Source: Vicugna pacos
Taxonomy: Eukaryota > Chordata > Mammalia > Artiodactyla > Camelidae
Assembly: GCF_048564905.1 (NCBI RefSeq)
Contig: NC_132989.1
Location: 106,370,257 to 106,434,256 of the forward strand
Length of the DNA: 64,000 nucleotides
Direction: 5' to 3'
Part shown: piece after piece, positions 23,640 through 35,559 of the stretch
How positions within the stretch are numbered: the first letter of the stretch is position 1
Layout of the letters: each line of letters begins with the position of its first letter
Program-made: the position numbers and the translations under genes
The notes under the pieces: model-generated
What the model was told of the DNA's origin: nothing
Databases searched by the model: none
What the model saw: only the letters and a program-made list of their open reading frames with translations

Positions 23640-24285
23640 GTAAGCAAATGTTTCCTTATAGAAATCAACTCCTATATGGACAAGGACTATTAATGAAGGG
23701 TAGCTTTTGAACAAAAACCTGAAGAAAATAAAGTTGCTGGACAAGAGGATACTTGGGTAAGAAGTATTTTAAGTAGTGGAACCAACAAATGCAATGTCTG
23801 TGAGTTGTTACAGAATAGCAAGTAGACCATGATGAGTGGGTGCAGTGAGCCAGGGGTAAAGACCAGTGAAACAGGCTGAAGTCATAGCACTAATGGGGCC
23901 ACATTCTGGAAGGCTTTGGAAAACACAATAGGGACTATGACATTCAGCATGAGGAAGAAGGCTAACTAATGTAGCATTTTTACAAATGTGTAAAGTATTT
24001 GGCTTAATTTTAACAGGATCATTCTTGAGGACAAACTTACAACATGAAAAGAGTAAAATCAGGGAGACATTTCTTAGAGGTTGTTGGATTAATCAAAGAG
24101 AAAGGTATAGGAGCTTAGACAGGGTGGTGAAAATAAAGAAGTTAGATGTGATCAGTTACAAATGTATTTTCAAGGTCAAGTCAACAAAATTTTCAGATGG
24201 ATTAAATGATACTAAATTTTTTGTTTTATTTCTAAAAGCAGTTGGAAAGGAGGAATGTGATGAGGTATAGTTTCTGGGTAGACAA
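23640..24285 (-). repeat. L2 LINE fragment, antisense (long)
   Basis: Successive L2 phrases appear in reverse-complement order: 'caacaaatgcaatgtctgtg', 'agtagaccatgatgagtggg', 'ggccacattctggaaggctt', 'aacaggatcattcttg', 'gagacatttcttagaggttg' and 'gacagggtggtgaaaata'. They correspond to the known strings 'gcaagtgcaaaggccctgag', 'ggccttgtaggcc', 'aaggatcactctggctg' and 'gaccagggtggtagca'. Part of ancient ORF2 to 3' UTR, decayed. The frames at 23986-24270 and 24156-24374 fall inside or across its edge. Confidence 0.7.
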
Positions 24286-24477
24286 TCAGATCCCTGAATA
24301 AGAAGAAAGAATGTTAAATATTGGTATTTATCCCACAGGTGACTATGATAAAAGTCACCCGTTGGTACTAACATGTTGGCAGACTGTTAAAATGGAAAAG
24401 GCAAGGAGGCTCTTGGAGGACATAGAGGAAAAATAATTTTCATAGGAAGATAAGGATTTGGCAATCAATATCCATTG

Positions 24478-24570
24478 ATTAATAAAACAAATATTTATGA
24501 GCATGTTTTAAATACCAGTCATTCTAGGCATGATGAATAGAGCATTCAACCATAGAGAGAAAATAGACTC
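24478..24570 (-). repeat. L2 3' end, antisense
   Basis: 'taataaaacaaatatttatg' followed by 'agcatgttttaaataccagtcattctagg' matches the reversed L2 end 'attcaacaaatatttattgagcac...tgccaggcactgttctagg'. It follows a longer antisense L2 and may be a second insertion. Homology may continue weakly to about 24720. Confidence 0.6.
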
Positions 24571-24764
24571 TCTCCAAGATCAAAAATACTTATGATAATA
24601 GTTTTCATTCATGGTAAAAGTACTAATCTGTTACTGGAAGAGGGAAGAGAGGGTGAAATGGTGGTCACAATCTCTGCTCTTGTGCATTTCACGTTGAAAA
24701 GGGGTAGGGACGTGTGTATGTGCGTGTGGTTAAAGCATCATATAACATATAATGTGGAAACAAG

Positions 24765-25167
24765 CTATTATGGACTGAATTGTGCCACCCACCCCCAACA
24801 CACACACAAAATTCACGTTAAATGTCCTAACCTCCACAGTGACTATATTTGAAGATAGGGCTTTTATGATGGTAAATAAGATTAAATAAAGTTATAAGGG
24901 TGGGGCCCTATCTGAAAGGATTGGTGTTCTTTTAAGAAGAGGAAGAGATACCAAAAACCCCTCTTTGCACGTGCAAAAAGGAAGGTTTATGTTAAGACAC
25001 AGAGAGCAGGTGGTATTTGGCAAGCCAGGAAGAGATATCTCACCAGAAACCAATCCTGCAGACTTCTTGATCGTCTGTCTCCAGAACTATGAGAAAATAA
25101 AATTATATTATTTAAGCGATCTAGTCTGTGTTATTCTTTTATGGCAGCCCTAGCAGACAACATTTTA
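24765..25167 (+). mobile_element. MaLR (MST/MLT1-type) solo LTR, sense
   Basis: Begins 'attatggactgaattgtgcc' and continues 'gatagggcttttatgatggt', 'aagggtggggccctatctga', 'aagaagaggaagagatacca', 'agaaaccaatcctgcagact', 'tccagaactatgagaaaata' and 'tatggcagccctagcagaca'. This is the MST/MLT1 LTR consensus from end to end. It appears to be a solo LTR with no internal region beside it. The frames at 24592-24852 and 24965-25153 overlap it and are not genes. Confidence 0.9.
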
Positions 25168-27839
25168 CATTACACTGTCACTGGTTTTTTTTTTTTTTAT
25201 TTCATTTCTGTGTCATGTTAACAATCAATGTTTAATGCACATAATAGAAAGTAAACTGGTAAATTTAGTGGACATAAAGCTAACACAGGGTCTTTGGTGC
25301 TTATACAAATTTTGGAAAGGCTAAAGAACACAGACTTTAGGTTGGACTGTATGAATACTCTGAACAGCACCTAGAATTATTCTGCCAGAGAACTGTTAAC
25401 TTTCGAACCATTTAGACACCAGAGAGTTAGAAAGCACTGATTGATAATCGCCGTCATGGCTGCTGGCTCTAAGATTACTCTCACTTGGCTGTGTATAATC
25501 CTGATTTGGGAAGACCCAGACTTCTTGTTAACTTCTGTTAGCTCCAGAACAATGCTGCACCTCTAAGATTCTTATTAGTCATCTGGAGGTCTTAGAACCC
25601 TCTTTCTCTCCTTAACTAAGTTCTGAATTCAGGTTTCATGTAAATTGTTCTGATGGTCAAAAGTTACCAAGAAACCGAGTTGCAAGGAGATCTTCTAAAC
25701 ACTAGATTCAAGAAGGTGTGACAATGCAGACTCTGGATATCTAGCCCTTGCAGTCCAGGAGGGCACATTTGGAAGTTGAAAGAGACTTTGGGTGCTATTC
25801 TACCATACCTAACTACTAATTAGGAAAATTAAGTATTAATTATGAAATAAAAAGCACTCCTAATGAATAGCTGATTGTCAGAATTTTTTTGTGAGATGAC
25901 CACAGGCATGTTGATGTTGGAATAACAGAGAAAGAACTGCAAACAGGTTAGTGATAATGATCCTAATTTTTATATTAAATATTCTCATGAGAGAAGCAAC
26001 GGATAGGTCAGGATGCTGTTCTTTGTGAAGATACATGGAGAATTCATAGCACTGTTTTGATTTCCTACTATCTAACTTCAAAAGAATGCCTTCTTATTAA
26101 AATCTGTTCATATGTTAAAGCCTAAGGGAAGCTGCTGAATTAAATACATCAGAATGTATAAATCACCACCTTGGGTACTTTTTCAATTGATCTCCAAGAA
26201 GTGTTGCAACTCTTCAGTAACCTTTGTGATATTTTTAAAATAAGTGATATGAGTTAATATGCCCTTTTCTATACATGAAAATAAAACTACTCTAAACTTA
26301 ATAGAATAATAGGATAAATGTTCAATTTTGCTTTTTGTCTTTTTTCTCTATTCAGTGGATTTTTTCAGAGTATTTTTACTATGAACTTTAAACAGCAGGT
26401 AGCCTATGGATGGACCCCAGAGTTCTATAGATTATATGAAACTGTGTGCATTTTTTAGTGTAAGATGATTTTCTAGGCAAAGGAAGGACAACATTTGTTA
26501 GATCATATTTCGACATCTGTAACCCCAAAATGCTTAAAAATCACTTTTTATACAAATCTTTCACTTTTCTCTAAATGAAATTAATTAGCCCTTGGGGAGC
26601 TAGAACGTGTATGATTTTGGTCTCACAAACATCGTTCTCCAATCGAGTTAACTGGGGCATCATGGTGATCTCAATCCAGTACTAATCTTTTCAGAAGCAT
26701 CTTGTATTTATTAAGTGCATTTTTACATTTAATTTAATTTCCTTGAGAATTTCATTAAAGTAAGATTTTTTTTTTTAAGAGAGAGACTCAGAATTAGCCC
26801 TCAGTGAGGAGATAACTTCTTATCTTATTTTAACAAGCTTTTTATTTTTTGTGGGAATTGAGATTGGGCAATAGGTTGTAAGGATTAACCAGCTGAAAAT
26901 GTAATACTCACTGTGCAGTCATAAGAGAGGAATTTAATCTTTAAGACTACAAGGAATGTGATCTAGAACTCAATGCAATTTACTTTATTTCTGATATTAG
27001 ACTCTGTAAACAAAGGTGCAGTATAACAAAGATAATGAGTCTAAGGAATGCCCATTTTGAGAATAGAATGTCTTAATGGAATTTATGTGTTTATGGTGTC
27101 TTAATTTGTTCTTGAACTTAATATAATTTTTCTCACTTAACTCAAATAGGTCCTTAGCATTAAGGTTTGTTTGATTTGAACCTCTTATTTAGTTTTGGTT
27201 CCACACACTCAGTTAATTCATTTCTTGAATAATTTTCTAAGAGTAAATATAATTTAATTACTAGTTTGAATATGTCTCCTAGAGTCAATGGCTATTAGTA
27301 ACCTTGCAAATTGCCCATTTATAAAAAATTTCTAACCACTGATTTTCAGCTTATGGGATACCCTGTATTTCCAGTGATGATTCTCTGGAGACCATTTCCT
27401 TTGTTGGTTTATAGACATTAATGACTTGAAGTATTACATCTCCATTCATATATATGTAAATTATTGAAAGTATGAAGAAACTTTCTAAATTCTTTTGACT
27501 AGGACCTGTTGACTTTGAAGACAGGATGGGATGAGGTCATCAGAAAACCAAAACCCAAGTGTAAGAAAATAAAATATACGAAATCACATCCTCACCAAAA
27601 CTAAAAGCATAGCCAACTTACAGTTTAGGGAGGACTCCTGTTTTTAGTCAGTAGGACTGTTCCAAAGTATATTACTTAGAAAACGCAGCTGAGCTGCAGA
27701 AACATGTATTTTGATTGTTAGGATTTCACAATTTGGGGTGGCTGTTTCCTTGAAGCTTCATTATGGGTCTCTCCACTGCAGCTCTTACCAATGGTCAATC
27801 ATTCAATTTTATATAAATATTGTTAATATGCATACAACC
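25168..27839. other. Intergenic stretch, nothing firm
   Basis: Follows the MaLR LTR and starts with a T15-type run (about 25184-25199). The part at 25430-25560 is a little richer in G and C and looks unique. No gene, RNA or repeat family is recognised. The minus frame at 25878-26081 has no domain. Confidence 0.45.
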
Positions 27840-28080
27840 ATGTAGACAAATATAAAACATACAGAATTATTATAAGTAAAAAGCAAAGATGGCTACCCTA
27901 GTAGCTACCACCTAGAAACCAAGAAATAAAACTATGACAGCTCCAAATCTGTTTTATGTGCCCAATCACAGTTAGAGCCCATCCTCTCTCTCCAAGTGGA
28001 AACACTTCCTTGACTGCAGTCACCTCCTTATGTTTCTTCATGTCCATTCCAATTTGTTACAGTTAAAAGTTATCTCTATT
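27840..28080 (-). repeat. Probable old L1 3' UTR fragment, antisense
   Basis: The string 'accatgtagacaaatataaa', then 'gtagctaccacctagaaacc', and the 'cctctctctccaagtgg' part resemble the old L1M(E)-type 3' UTR read backwards. It is degraded, so the subfamily is not assigned. Confidence 0.4.
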
Positions 28081-28302
28081 AAAAAAAAAAAAGCTCCAGA
28101 GTTGTTTATATCTCTGATCTTAGAAATCTTATTCTTATGATAATCCAAAATGAACCTTTACCTTGCTAAGATTTGCTCTTTTTTCCTGAAGATACACTGT
28201 TAGGCTATTCTTTTTCCCAGAACACAGTTTCCAGTAATTGTGTTGGTATAATGTTCTAATCATTTACTTCTGTGGGTTAAATTTATAATTTGTTTTACTT
28301 TG

Positions 28303-28490
28303 GTCTTCTCAAACTAAAGTCCCCAAACCATTGTCATAAAAATCACCACAGAATTGGTTACACATGTATATTCTTAGAACTTGTTCCAAATCCACTGAAT
28401 AAAAAACTCCAAGGTAGGGTACTGTAATCTTCCTTTCATTGCCAACTTCCCATGTAATTACATATTCACATCTTTTAAATCACCATGGGT
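28303..28490 (+). mobile_element. hAT-Charlie MITE-like fragment
   Basis: 'ttctcaaactaaagtcccca', 'taaaaatcaccacagaattg', 'cttagaacttgttccaaatc', 'cactgaataaaaaactccaa' and 'gggtactgtaatctt' match, in order, a Charlie-derived MITE of the MER5/MER20 kind ('ttctcaaac', 'atcacctggaaacttgtt', 'ctgaatcagaaactctggg'). Clean terminal repeats are not visible on the right side. Confidence 0.5.
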
Positions 28491-29151
28491 GGGCAACTCT
28501 GAACTGTAATAAAGACAGCAGGGATGAACATGAAATCAATTTAGGAATTTAACTTATCTCCTTTTAATCTTAATTTTCTTTTTCCTAGTCGTCTTCTCTT
28601 CTTCCTTTCTCCATTCCTCAATTTTTACAATAATGACAAAGTTTTTCAGATGACAAAGAAATTACCAAGAAAATGTGGATGGCTTAGACTATACTACCAT
28701 GATCAAGGTTTGCAGAATAGACTTCTTGAAATAGAAAAGATAATCCTGCCAATTTCCCCAGTTCATTCATGTCTATACATCAAAAATGTTTCCTTCTCAC
28801 CAAGTACTCAAAAACGGAAATGAAGGCTAGCTTGGGGGATTCTGTGCAGACTGAGATGGAAACTAAACTTTCAGGCAACTTCTGCTCTGTTTTTCATTCT
28901 CATTTCTAGACATTATTTTGCTTGGAATAGATGTGACTAACAACTGATACAGTATCACTGATACCACCTGTCACATAATAGGATGTGCATCCTCATCTGA
29001 TATCTCTCTTCTGAGACGGTCACATGAAGAGAAAGCCATAAAACTAATAGAGTAATAGTGGCAAATAAGCTGATTACAGGGAGTGTTTCAAAAAAGGAGA
29101 ACTTCAGTTTCAAATGCAGGTGAAAGATCAAATAGCATAAGATATACAAAT
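28491..29151. other. Intergenic stretch, nothing recognised
   Basis: AT-rich sequence between a Charlie-like fragment and an L1. No support for a gene; the 66-residue minus frame at 28955-29155 has no domain. Confidence 0.5.
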
Positions 29152-29166
29152 CCATTGGCTTCTTTT
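29152..29166. repeat. Candidate L1 target-site duplication, left copy
   Basis: CCATTGGCTTCTTTT lies just left of the L1 3' end. It matches CCATTGACTTTTTTA at 30738-30752, just beyond the inverted 5' end, at 12 of 15 positions. The T-rich run fits L1 endonuclease cleavage. Confidence 0.6.
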
Positions 29167-30320
29167 CCCTGTTTTAAATGAAGTATAGTCAGCTTACAGT
29201 GTTTTATCAGTTTCTGGTGTACAGCATAATGTTTCAGTCATACATACACATACACACATTCCTTTTCATATTCTTTTTCATTATAGGTTGCTACAAGATA
29301 TTGAACAAGTTCTCTGTTCTATACAGAAGAAACTTGTTGTTTATCTATTTTATATATAATAGTTAGTATCTGCAAATCTGAAACTCCCAATTTACCCCTT
29401 CACACCCCCTTTTTTTCCTTGGTAACCATAAGTTTGTTTTCTATGTCTATGAGTCAATTTCTGTTTTGTTAGTAAGTTCATTGTCTTTTTCTTTTTTCCT
29501 TTTTTTAGATTCCACATATGAGTGATATCATACGTATTTTTCTTGCTCTTTCTGGCTTACTTCACTTAGAATGACCCTCTCCAGTTCCATCCCTGTTGCT
29601 GCAAATGCATTATTTTATTTTTTATGGCTGAGTAGTATCCCATTGTATAAATATACCATAGCTTCTTTATCCAGTCATCTGTCGATGGACATTTAGGTTG
29701 CTTCCATGTTTTGGCTATTGTAAATAGGGCTGCTAGGAACATTGGGGTGTATGTATCTTTTCAAATTAGAGTTCCCTCTGAATATATGACCAGGAATGGG
29801 ATTGCTGGATCATACGATAAGTCTATTTTTAGTTTTTTGAGGAATCTCCATACTGTTTTCCATTATGGCTGCACCAAACTACATTCCCACCAACAGTGTA
29901 GGAGGGTTCCCTTTTTCTCCACATCCTCTCCAGCATTCATTATGGACTTTTGAATGATGGCCATTCTGACTGGAATGAGGTGATACCTCATTGTAGTTTT
30001 GATTTGCATTTCTCTGATAATCAGAGAGCATTTTTGAGCATTTTTTTCATGTGCCTATTGGCCATTTGTCTGTCTTCATTGGAGAATTGCTTGTTTAGGT
30101 CTTCTGCCCATTTTTGGATTGGGTTGTTTGGTTTTTTGTTATTAAGTTGTATGAGCTGTTTATATATTCTGGAAATTAAGCCCTTGTCAGTCTCAGAATT
30201 TACAAATATTTTCTCCCATTTTGTAGGTTGTCATTTTGTTTTGTTTATGGTTTCCTTTGCTGTGCAAAAGCTGTCAGTTTAATCAGGTCCCATTTGTTTA
30301 TTTTTGTTTTTATTTCTTTT
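29167..30320 (-). mobile_element. L1, 3' segment (ORF2 C-terminus and 3' UTR), antisense
   Basis: On the minus strand this holds the C-terminal part of L1 ORF2 (phrases such as [33 protein letters not shown]) and then the cetartiodactyl-type 3' UTR. On the plus strand the mirrored landmarks are 'ccattgtataaatataccat', 'tggacatttaggttgcttcc', 'gggattgctggatcatac' and 'ctcattgtagttttgatttg'. Several stops interrupt it. It joins at about 30320 to an oppositely oriented ORF2 segment; both together form one twin-primed insertion. The frames at 29711-29953 and 29950-30282 are shadows of it. Confidence 0.9.
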
Positions 30321-30737
30321 GTCTGGTAGGCAGATGACATTATACTCTATATAGAAAACCCTAAAGGCTCTACACAAAAACTACTAGTGCTCATAAAACA
30401 ATTTGACAAGGTAGCAGTATACAAGATTAATATACAGAAGTTAGTTGCATTTCTTTACACTAATAATGAAATGTCAGAAAAGAAAAATAAAGAAACAATC
30501 CCTTATAAGATTCATACAAAAAAATAAAATACTGAAGAATAAACCTGACCAAGGAGATAAAAGACTTATATGCAGATAATTACAGAAAATTGATCAAGGA
30601 AATTAAAGATTATTTAAAGAAATGGGAAGAGATTCCATGCTCTTGGATTGGAAGAATTAATATTGTTAAAATGGCCATAGTACTTCAAGCAATCTATAGA
30701 CTTACTGGGATCTCCATCAAATTACCCAGGGCATTTT
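30321..30737 (+). mobile_element. L1, inverted 5' segment (ORF2 reverse transcriptase)
   Basis: Here the plus strand reads L1 ORF2 in sense, beginning in the RT active site (ADDIILYIENPK) and running on to '[19 protein letters not shown]' and 'IKLPRAF', with internal stops. In L1 this lies upstream of the portion found antisense at 29167-30320, so the 5' piece is inverted and some intervening ORF2 is missing. That layout is the signature of twin priming. The 69-residue frame at 30590-30799 is part of it. Confidence 0.9.
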
Positions 30738-30752
30738 CCATTGACTTTTTTA
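30738..30752. repeat. Candidate L1 target-site duplication, right copy
   Basis: CCATTGACTTTTTTA begins where the similarity to L1 ORF2 stops after 'acccagggcatttt'. It pairs with 29152-29166 and would close the insertion. Confidence 0.6.
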
Positions 30753-30754
30753 AC

Positions 30755-32274
30755 ATGGACAATACAGATTCCCCCATCAAGAGCTTATTCACATATTGAT
30801 GAGGGCAGTAACCACCTTGGGAAGGATTCATGAGTGAGCATGAGATGAGGGCATTTTGAGAAATTTCAGTGGCGATATATTTTTAAAATTTTGTCCCTGA
30901 AGGTGAACAGACATGATATTATTGCTAGATATAGACAGATAAGGTGACAGTTCTTGGTTGTTTTTGTTGTCATGCTCATTGTACTTACACTGAGAAGAGT
31001 TTAATCGTGTTCAGATTTTGATGAGCAGTATTATGTAGCATATGATCCTTTGAAGGCCTAAGAAGGGAATAACTGGTTGTGTAAGGGTCTTTATAGAAGT
31101 GGAGCGTGGGGAAATTACATTTTCTTTATTGAATCTGGAAGAAGCTAAGAGAGAATGAATAAAAATTAAGATGTGTTTTTTGTTTAAAAACAGCAAATTA
31201 AAATAAAAGAACATCCCCAACTGGCGTTTTCTATTTTCTCTGTTAAGTGGGAGGTGAGAGGGTTTGCTTAAAGTGAGAGAATAGTTATAGGAAGGATATG
31301 GATATTGAGGAGATTGGAAAAGGGCTGAAATTGTTAGGACAATGGCTGGGATCTTCAGACTTTATTTGGAACAGAGTTGAAATTAGTAAATTTATAGTAA
31401 CACTAATCTGTCCTGTTGCTTGATTGTTTTATGGCAGCTTTAAATAGAGAAAGGGACTAAGTGGATTATTATAGATTTAGAGTTTGGATATATTGAATAA
31501 ACCACAAAATGATGAGAAACAATAAAATACTAGGAAAGAAAATTTATGCATAAGATTATCACTGTTATTATTATTTGCCAACAATAAATGGCAAGAGGAT
31601 TTAGACAAACAGGCTGGAAAAACACCAGAATGTGAGCAAGACGTGAAATAATTGATTAGTGGTTTTGTAGGATAGCAATTTCTACTCCATGAACAATTTG
31701 ATGAAGTGAAGTATAAGGTTACTTAAACTGAAATAGTGAAAAAAGTCCATCTCATGGTGTTGGTTGGTGCCCCCATGACAGTATCAACACTTTTTTGTAG
31801 GGAGCAAAATTGAAAGCAAGAAGCAAAGTTGCTAGAAAATGAGCATATGGAAAAAAAAGTGGACAGGAAAAATAATAAAGTCAAGTGTAAGATTCTCCAA
31901 AAACCATGGCTGGTTTTTCACTTACTATTTTTTCCCTCAAACTTCGTTGCTTTCACTTTATTCTTCATTCATTTATTGCTTTATATGATTAACAGAACTG
32001 TAGAATGATAATTGTCTTAAGACAACACTGAATGATGAGGATAAAGACTTACCTCTTGATTCTGTAGTACAGAAGTTGTGAGACTTTAAAGAGGGTCTCA
32101 AAGAGAAATAGTGTCTTCAGAGATAAGTCAGAATTCAGTTGAAGCAAAGAAATTAAGGGACCCCTCTGAGCATGTGATCATCTACCAGTATCTCCCAGCG
32201 TAAATGTATTGAAGAGAATTAACTGCCCAAACAGCGACTAGATTTACTTGATATCTTTGCAATAAAAGATTGCA
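30755..32274. other. Intergenic stretch, nothing recognised
   Basis: About 1.5 kb of moderately AT-rich DNA with no recognisable gene or repeat. The minus frame at 31011-31220 has no domain. Confidence 0.45.
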
Positions 32275-32480
32275 TTGAGACGAAGTTCTAGCATATGGAA
32301 TGTGAATGAAAGTCATGTTTCTCCTTCCAGGCCCAGCCCATAACATCTGCTGTGCTTACTTCTCCGTGCTATTTTCACATTCTGGCCATCTGGCTGGAGT
32401 GGAGATGCCACCTAGAAAGACCTTGAAATCCCTAGACTGAGCCTAACAGTGTTTCTCAGACTGGGTTCTTGAATTACTGC
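32275..32480 (+). repeat. Old interspersed repeat fragment, class unresolved
   Basis: 'catatggaatgtgaatgaaa', 'cttccaggcccagcccataa', 'tggctggagtggagatgcca' and 'actgggttcttgaattactg' follow a common mammalian repeat remembered as 'ccaatggaatgtgagcggaa', 'ccaggcccagcccataaaa', 'ggctggatggagatg' and 'ctgggtccctgaatgactg'. It is probably LTR-derived. Confidence 0.5.
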
Positions 32481-34789
32481 AGGAAAGGGACCGATTTGTT
32501 TACACGATACTGTCATATGGGCAACAAATATACATGAATTGTGTAAGAGCCATTATAAGATCCAGAGTTAGTTTTGCTATCACTGCTAACTTTAGCAAGT
32601 GATACGCAGAGTTCAGTTGTGTGTTTACTTGTTTGTTTATTAGATTGGTTGGCTGGCTGGTTGATTTTAATAAAGAATTGAATCCAGATGACAAAGCAGA
32701 ATGGTTTGGGTTTAACGACAGAAGAGGAGGACCAGGTCAGAAAAAGAAAGTACATTATCACTGAAGTAATTAGCTTCTGTCAAGGCTACTTTGCCTGAGT
32801 GCTAGCCTTATACTTTTTGTGTTTACTGACCAAAATGGAGATAGAGCAATAGGTAAATTCAGAACTCAATTTCTTCAAGTTTAGTGGATGGAAGACATGG
32901 TATTTATGACTTCAGGTTGTATGATCTGAGCATATGCAACCTGCTAAATACAAGGACTCAGTCCCAGCTTTTTTACCCAGGGGGTGCAGCCTGTCCCGGC
33001 AACTGTAAGTCATCACATGTTTTAAAGTGAATTGTTTATAATTTGAAAGTCAAAATATTTTTACTTCTCCTTTTTGTACAATAAGGAGGTTATTTTTGAT
33101 AAAATTTAGACCCAATCAAATTAGTTTAAGACTGAGAAAGTAGAAAGGACAAAGCAAAAAAAAAAAAAGTATTAAAAAATACTTGAGGGTATGCACACGC
33201 CCACGCACTCACCACTCCCCACCCCCATATATATATATACCACTCAAATATACTCTATGTGGCTGCTTTAGCCTGAATTATTTTAATTCCTAAAGCTGTA
33301 TGTTGGTCTAGGGGCCATAAACTTCCTTTGTAAATCCTATATAGGTGGTTAAGAGATTCACTTTGGAAAGTAGGCGATTTTGCCTCATATTTGTTTTATT
33401 TGTTCCAGTAACAACAGCAAAAATAAATGCAGATTCTCCATTTTATTATTCATTTAATGTTATATCAATTTATTGGAAAATCCTTCTGGACTTTGTTCCA
33501 AATGGAGACAGAAACTCCTAAGGGTAAATGATAATCAAATACCTTCTACTGTAGGACTAAACACAGGAAAAAGTCTGTATAAAGGAAAGGGAAATGAGAA
33601 TAAAAACAACCAAAAACAAACACTTTCAAATACATGTTTTTTAAATTTACATATTGTTAAAATTTATTAAAATTTTAAATGTAAAATAAATGTGTATATT
33701 GCTCTTATAGCTGGAATATTTCCAGCTTTAATCTCTTGTGATACAGATTGAGAAGAAAACAACTTACAGAGATTAAAGGGCCTGCAATTTTTTAATTCTC
33801 ATTCCATGTTTTCTCTTTTTTAATGAATCAATTTGAATTTATCTTAAACAGTGCAATCTAGTGATAATTCTGGCTGAGCCAGAGGGTATAAAATGCAATC
33901 AACTTTTTTCTACTTAATAAGTGTTGCAATGCCTTTCTGTAAACATTGCTTATATTTGTTTGTATACTTATGTTGAAATCCCAAGTAGAAAAGAAGCAAT
34001 CTTTGTTATACCAAATCTCTAAATATTATTCCTTTGAATCAACATTATGAAATATACAACTTATGCAAATTAAACCCAAATAATAAGAATCTGTAAATAT
34101 AATGTAATCATTCACCTCCTACAATTGAAAATGACACAGAGGAATTTTCCCTTTATTAGTTTCCAGAATTATGTATTTTTTCAAACTGAAGATACTTCAA
34201 ACTTCGTTACGAACCCCAAAATGAGTGTCTTAGTAGTAAACTCTACAAGACTCTCTGAATGCTTTCAGAAACAAATACATAGGAGAATAAATAAATCAAA
34301 ATGTGCGTTTTATTTTTCAGTCTTTCTTCAAAGAACTCAAAAGCAGCGGTAACAGATTCCTAAGTAATAGTAAATAATGTCTCAGAAAGAGAAATGAGTC
34401 TATTTCAAAATTATAAAAATGACTACTCTTGAGTACACTGTTTTCAAAAGGGGCATTTTAACTTGTTTGAAATAAATTATTAAATATGGTACCGCTAGTT
34501 AATACATATTTAATTAACTGAAGTTTAAGTTACTTACCTTTTTATTTCTGCCATTCACAGAAACTTTTTTTATATAGCATTTAAGTTTTAGCCTTACTAA
34601 GTGTGGTAAATAAAACCATTTTTATTTGCCTGTCATAAAAACATACATTTCTGTGACAGGCAACAGTCATTAGGAACTTATGATATTTCAAACACTAAAA
34701 TGCTAGAGAAAGGGAAAGGAGTAGGCTTGAAGAAGACTGTTTTCATGGACTTATCTTCCAGTGATGTACATAAAAACAAAAAAGTGAAT
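32481..34789. other. Intergenic stretch, nothing firm
   Basis: Includes a short (TA)n at about 33226-33238, an A13 run at about 33156-33168, and a perfect 8-bp hairpin AGCTGGAA-TAT-TTCCAGCT at 33709-33727. No gene or transposon is recognised. Small frames at 32500-32761 and 34125-34352 show no domain. Confidence 0.45.
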
Positions 34790-35064
34790 AAAGAAATAAC
34801 TAATGTAATATGACACAATGTAATAAAACCCAGGTAGATGAGTAAATGCAGAGTGACTGAATTGGGAAGATGGGGCTACTATTTTAAGGAGGAAGTCAGG
34901 ATAAGCTCTTCACTTGTCAAAATGCAAGCAACTTCTACATGAAGAATAGGAGAGGAGCCAGCCATATGAAGATCCGAGGGAGGTCTGTTTCAGGAGGAAG
35001 GATTAGTTGACTGAATGCCCTAAAATGAGAATAAGGTTGGCCTGAGTGAGGAAATGCCAGAAGA
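34790..35064 (-). repeat. L2 fragment, antisense, first part
   Basis: 'agggaggtctgtttcaggag' and the preceding 'ggagaggagccagccatatg' then 'aagatccgaggg' match the reversed L2 phrase 'ggagccagccatgtgaagatctgggg...cattccaggcagagg'. 'gggctactattttaaggagg' and 'aagtcaggataag' match 'ggggctactttagataggtagtcaggg'. The element resumes after an LTR insertion. Confidence 0.75.
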
Positions 35065-35475
35065 CAAGCAAGTTATTTTAGATGTGATTAACATTTAAAT
35101 CAGCAGACTTTGAATAAAGCAGATTACTCTCCAGAATGTGGGCAAAACTTACCCAATCAGTTGAAGGCCTTAAGAGAAAAGACTGAAAGAAGAGGAGGAA
35201 AGGAAAAAGGAGTTCTGCTTCCAGAATGCTTTCAGACTCAAGACTATGACATGAACTCCTACTAGACTTTCTAGACTGTTGGCCTGCCATGTTGATAACA
35301 AACTCGCTACCCTCACAAATGCATGAGCCCGTTACCTACAGTCACTTCTCTCTATCTCTCTCTCTCCTTCTCTCTGTCTCTTTCTCAATCTAAGTTAGAG
35401 AGATTGGCTCTCTCTAACTTATTTGGTTCTATTGTTCCTCCTATTGGTTCTGTTTTTCTGGAGGACCCTCATTGA
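35065..35475 (+). mobile_element. LTR-type insertion inside L2
   Basis: 'tttagatgtgattaacattt', 'aaatcagcagactttgaata', 'aagcagattactctccagaa', 'cccaatcagttgaaggcctt', 'aagagaaaagactgaaagaa' and the end 'cctattggttctgtttttct', 'ggaggaccctcattgatac' match a common mammalian LTR ending 'ggttctgtttctctggagaa', 'ccctgactaata'. The family is probably MaLR/ERVL-like. It separates two antisense L2 parts, so it is younger than the L2. It contains a CT-rich tract and a hairpin at 35391-35421. The frame at 35078-35290 is not a gene. Confidence 0.65.
35391..35421. repeat. Perfect 13-bp inverted repeat (hairpin)
   Basis: TAAGTTAGAGAGA and TCTCTCTAACTTA are exact reverse complements around a 5-nt loop (TTGGC). 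It lies beside a CT-rich tract inside the LTR-type insertion and probably arose from that low-complexity sequence. Confidence 0.85.
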
Positions 35476-35559
35476 TACGTAGGTTATTGGGTTTATATGC
35501 ATATGGTTAATGGAATGGTATGTGAGTGAAAGAGGGAAATTAAGAATTCATCTTATGTT

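Noticed and set aside
29167-30737. Two independent L1 insertions in opposite orientation
   Set aside because: The halves are complementary parts of ORF2 that meet at one point and share a candidate target duplication outside both, so one twin-primed insertion is simpler.
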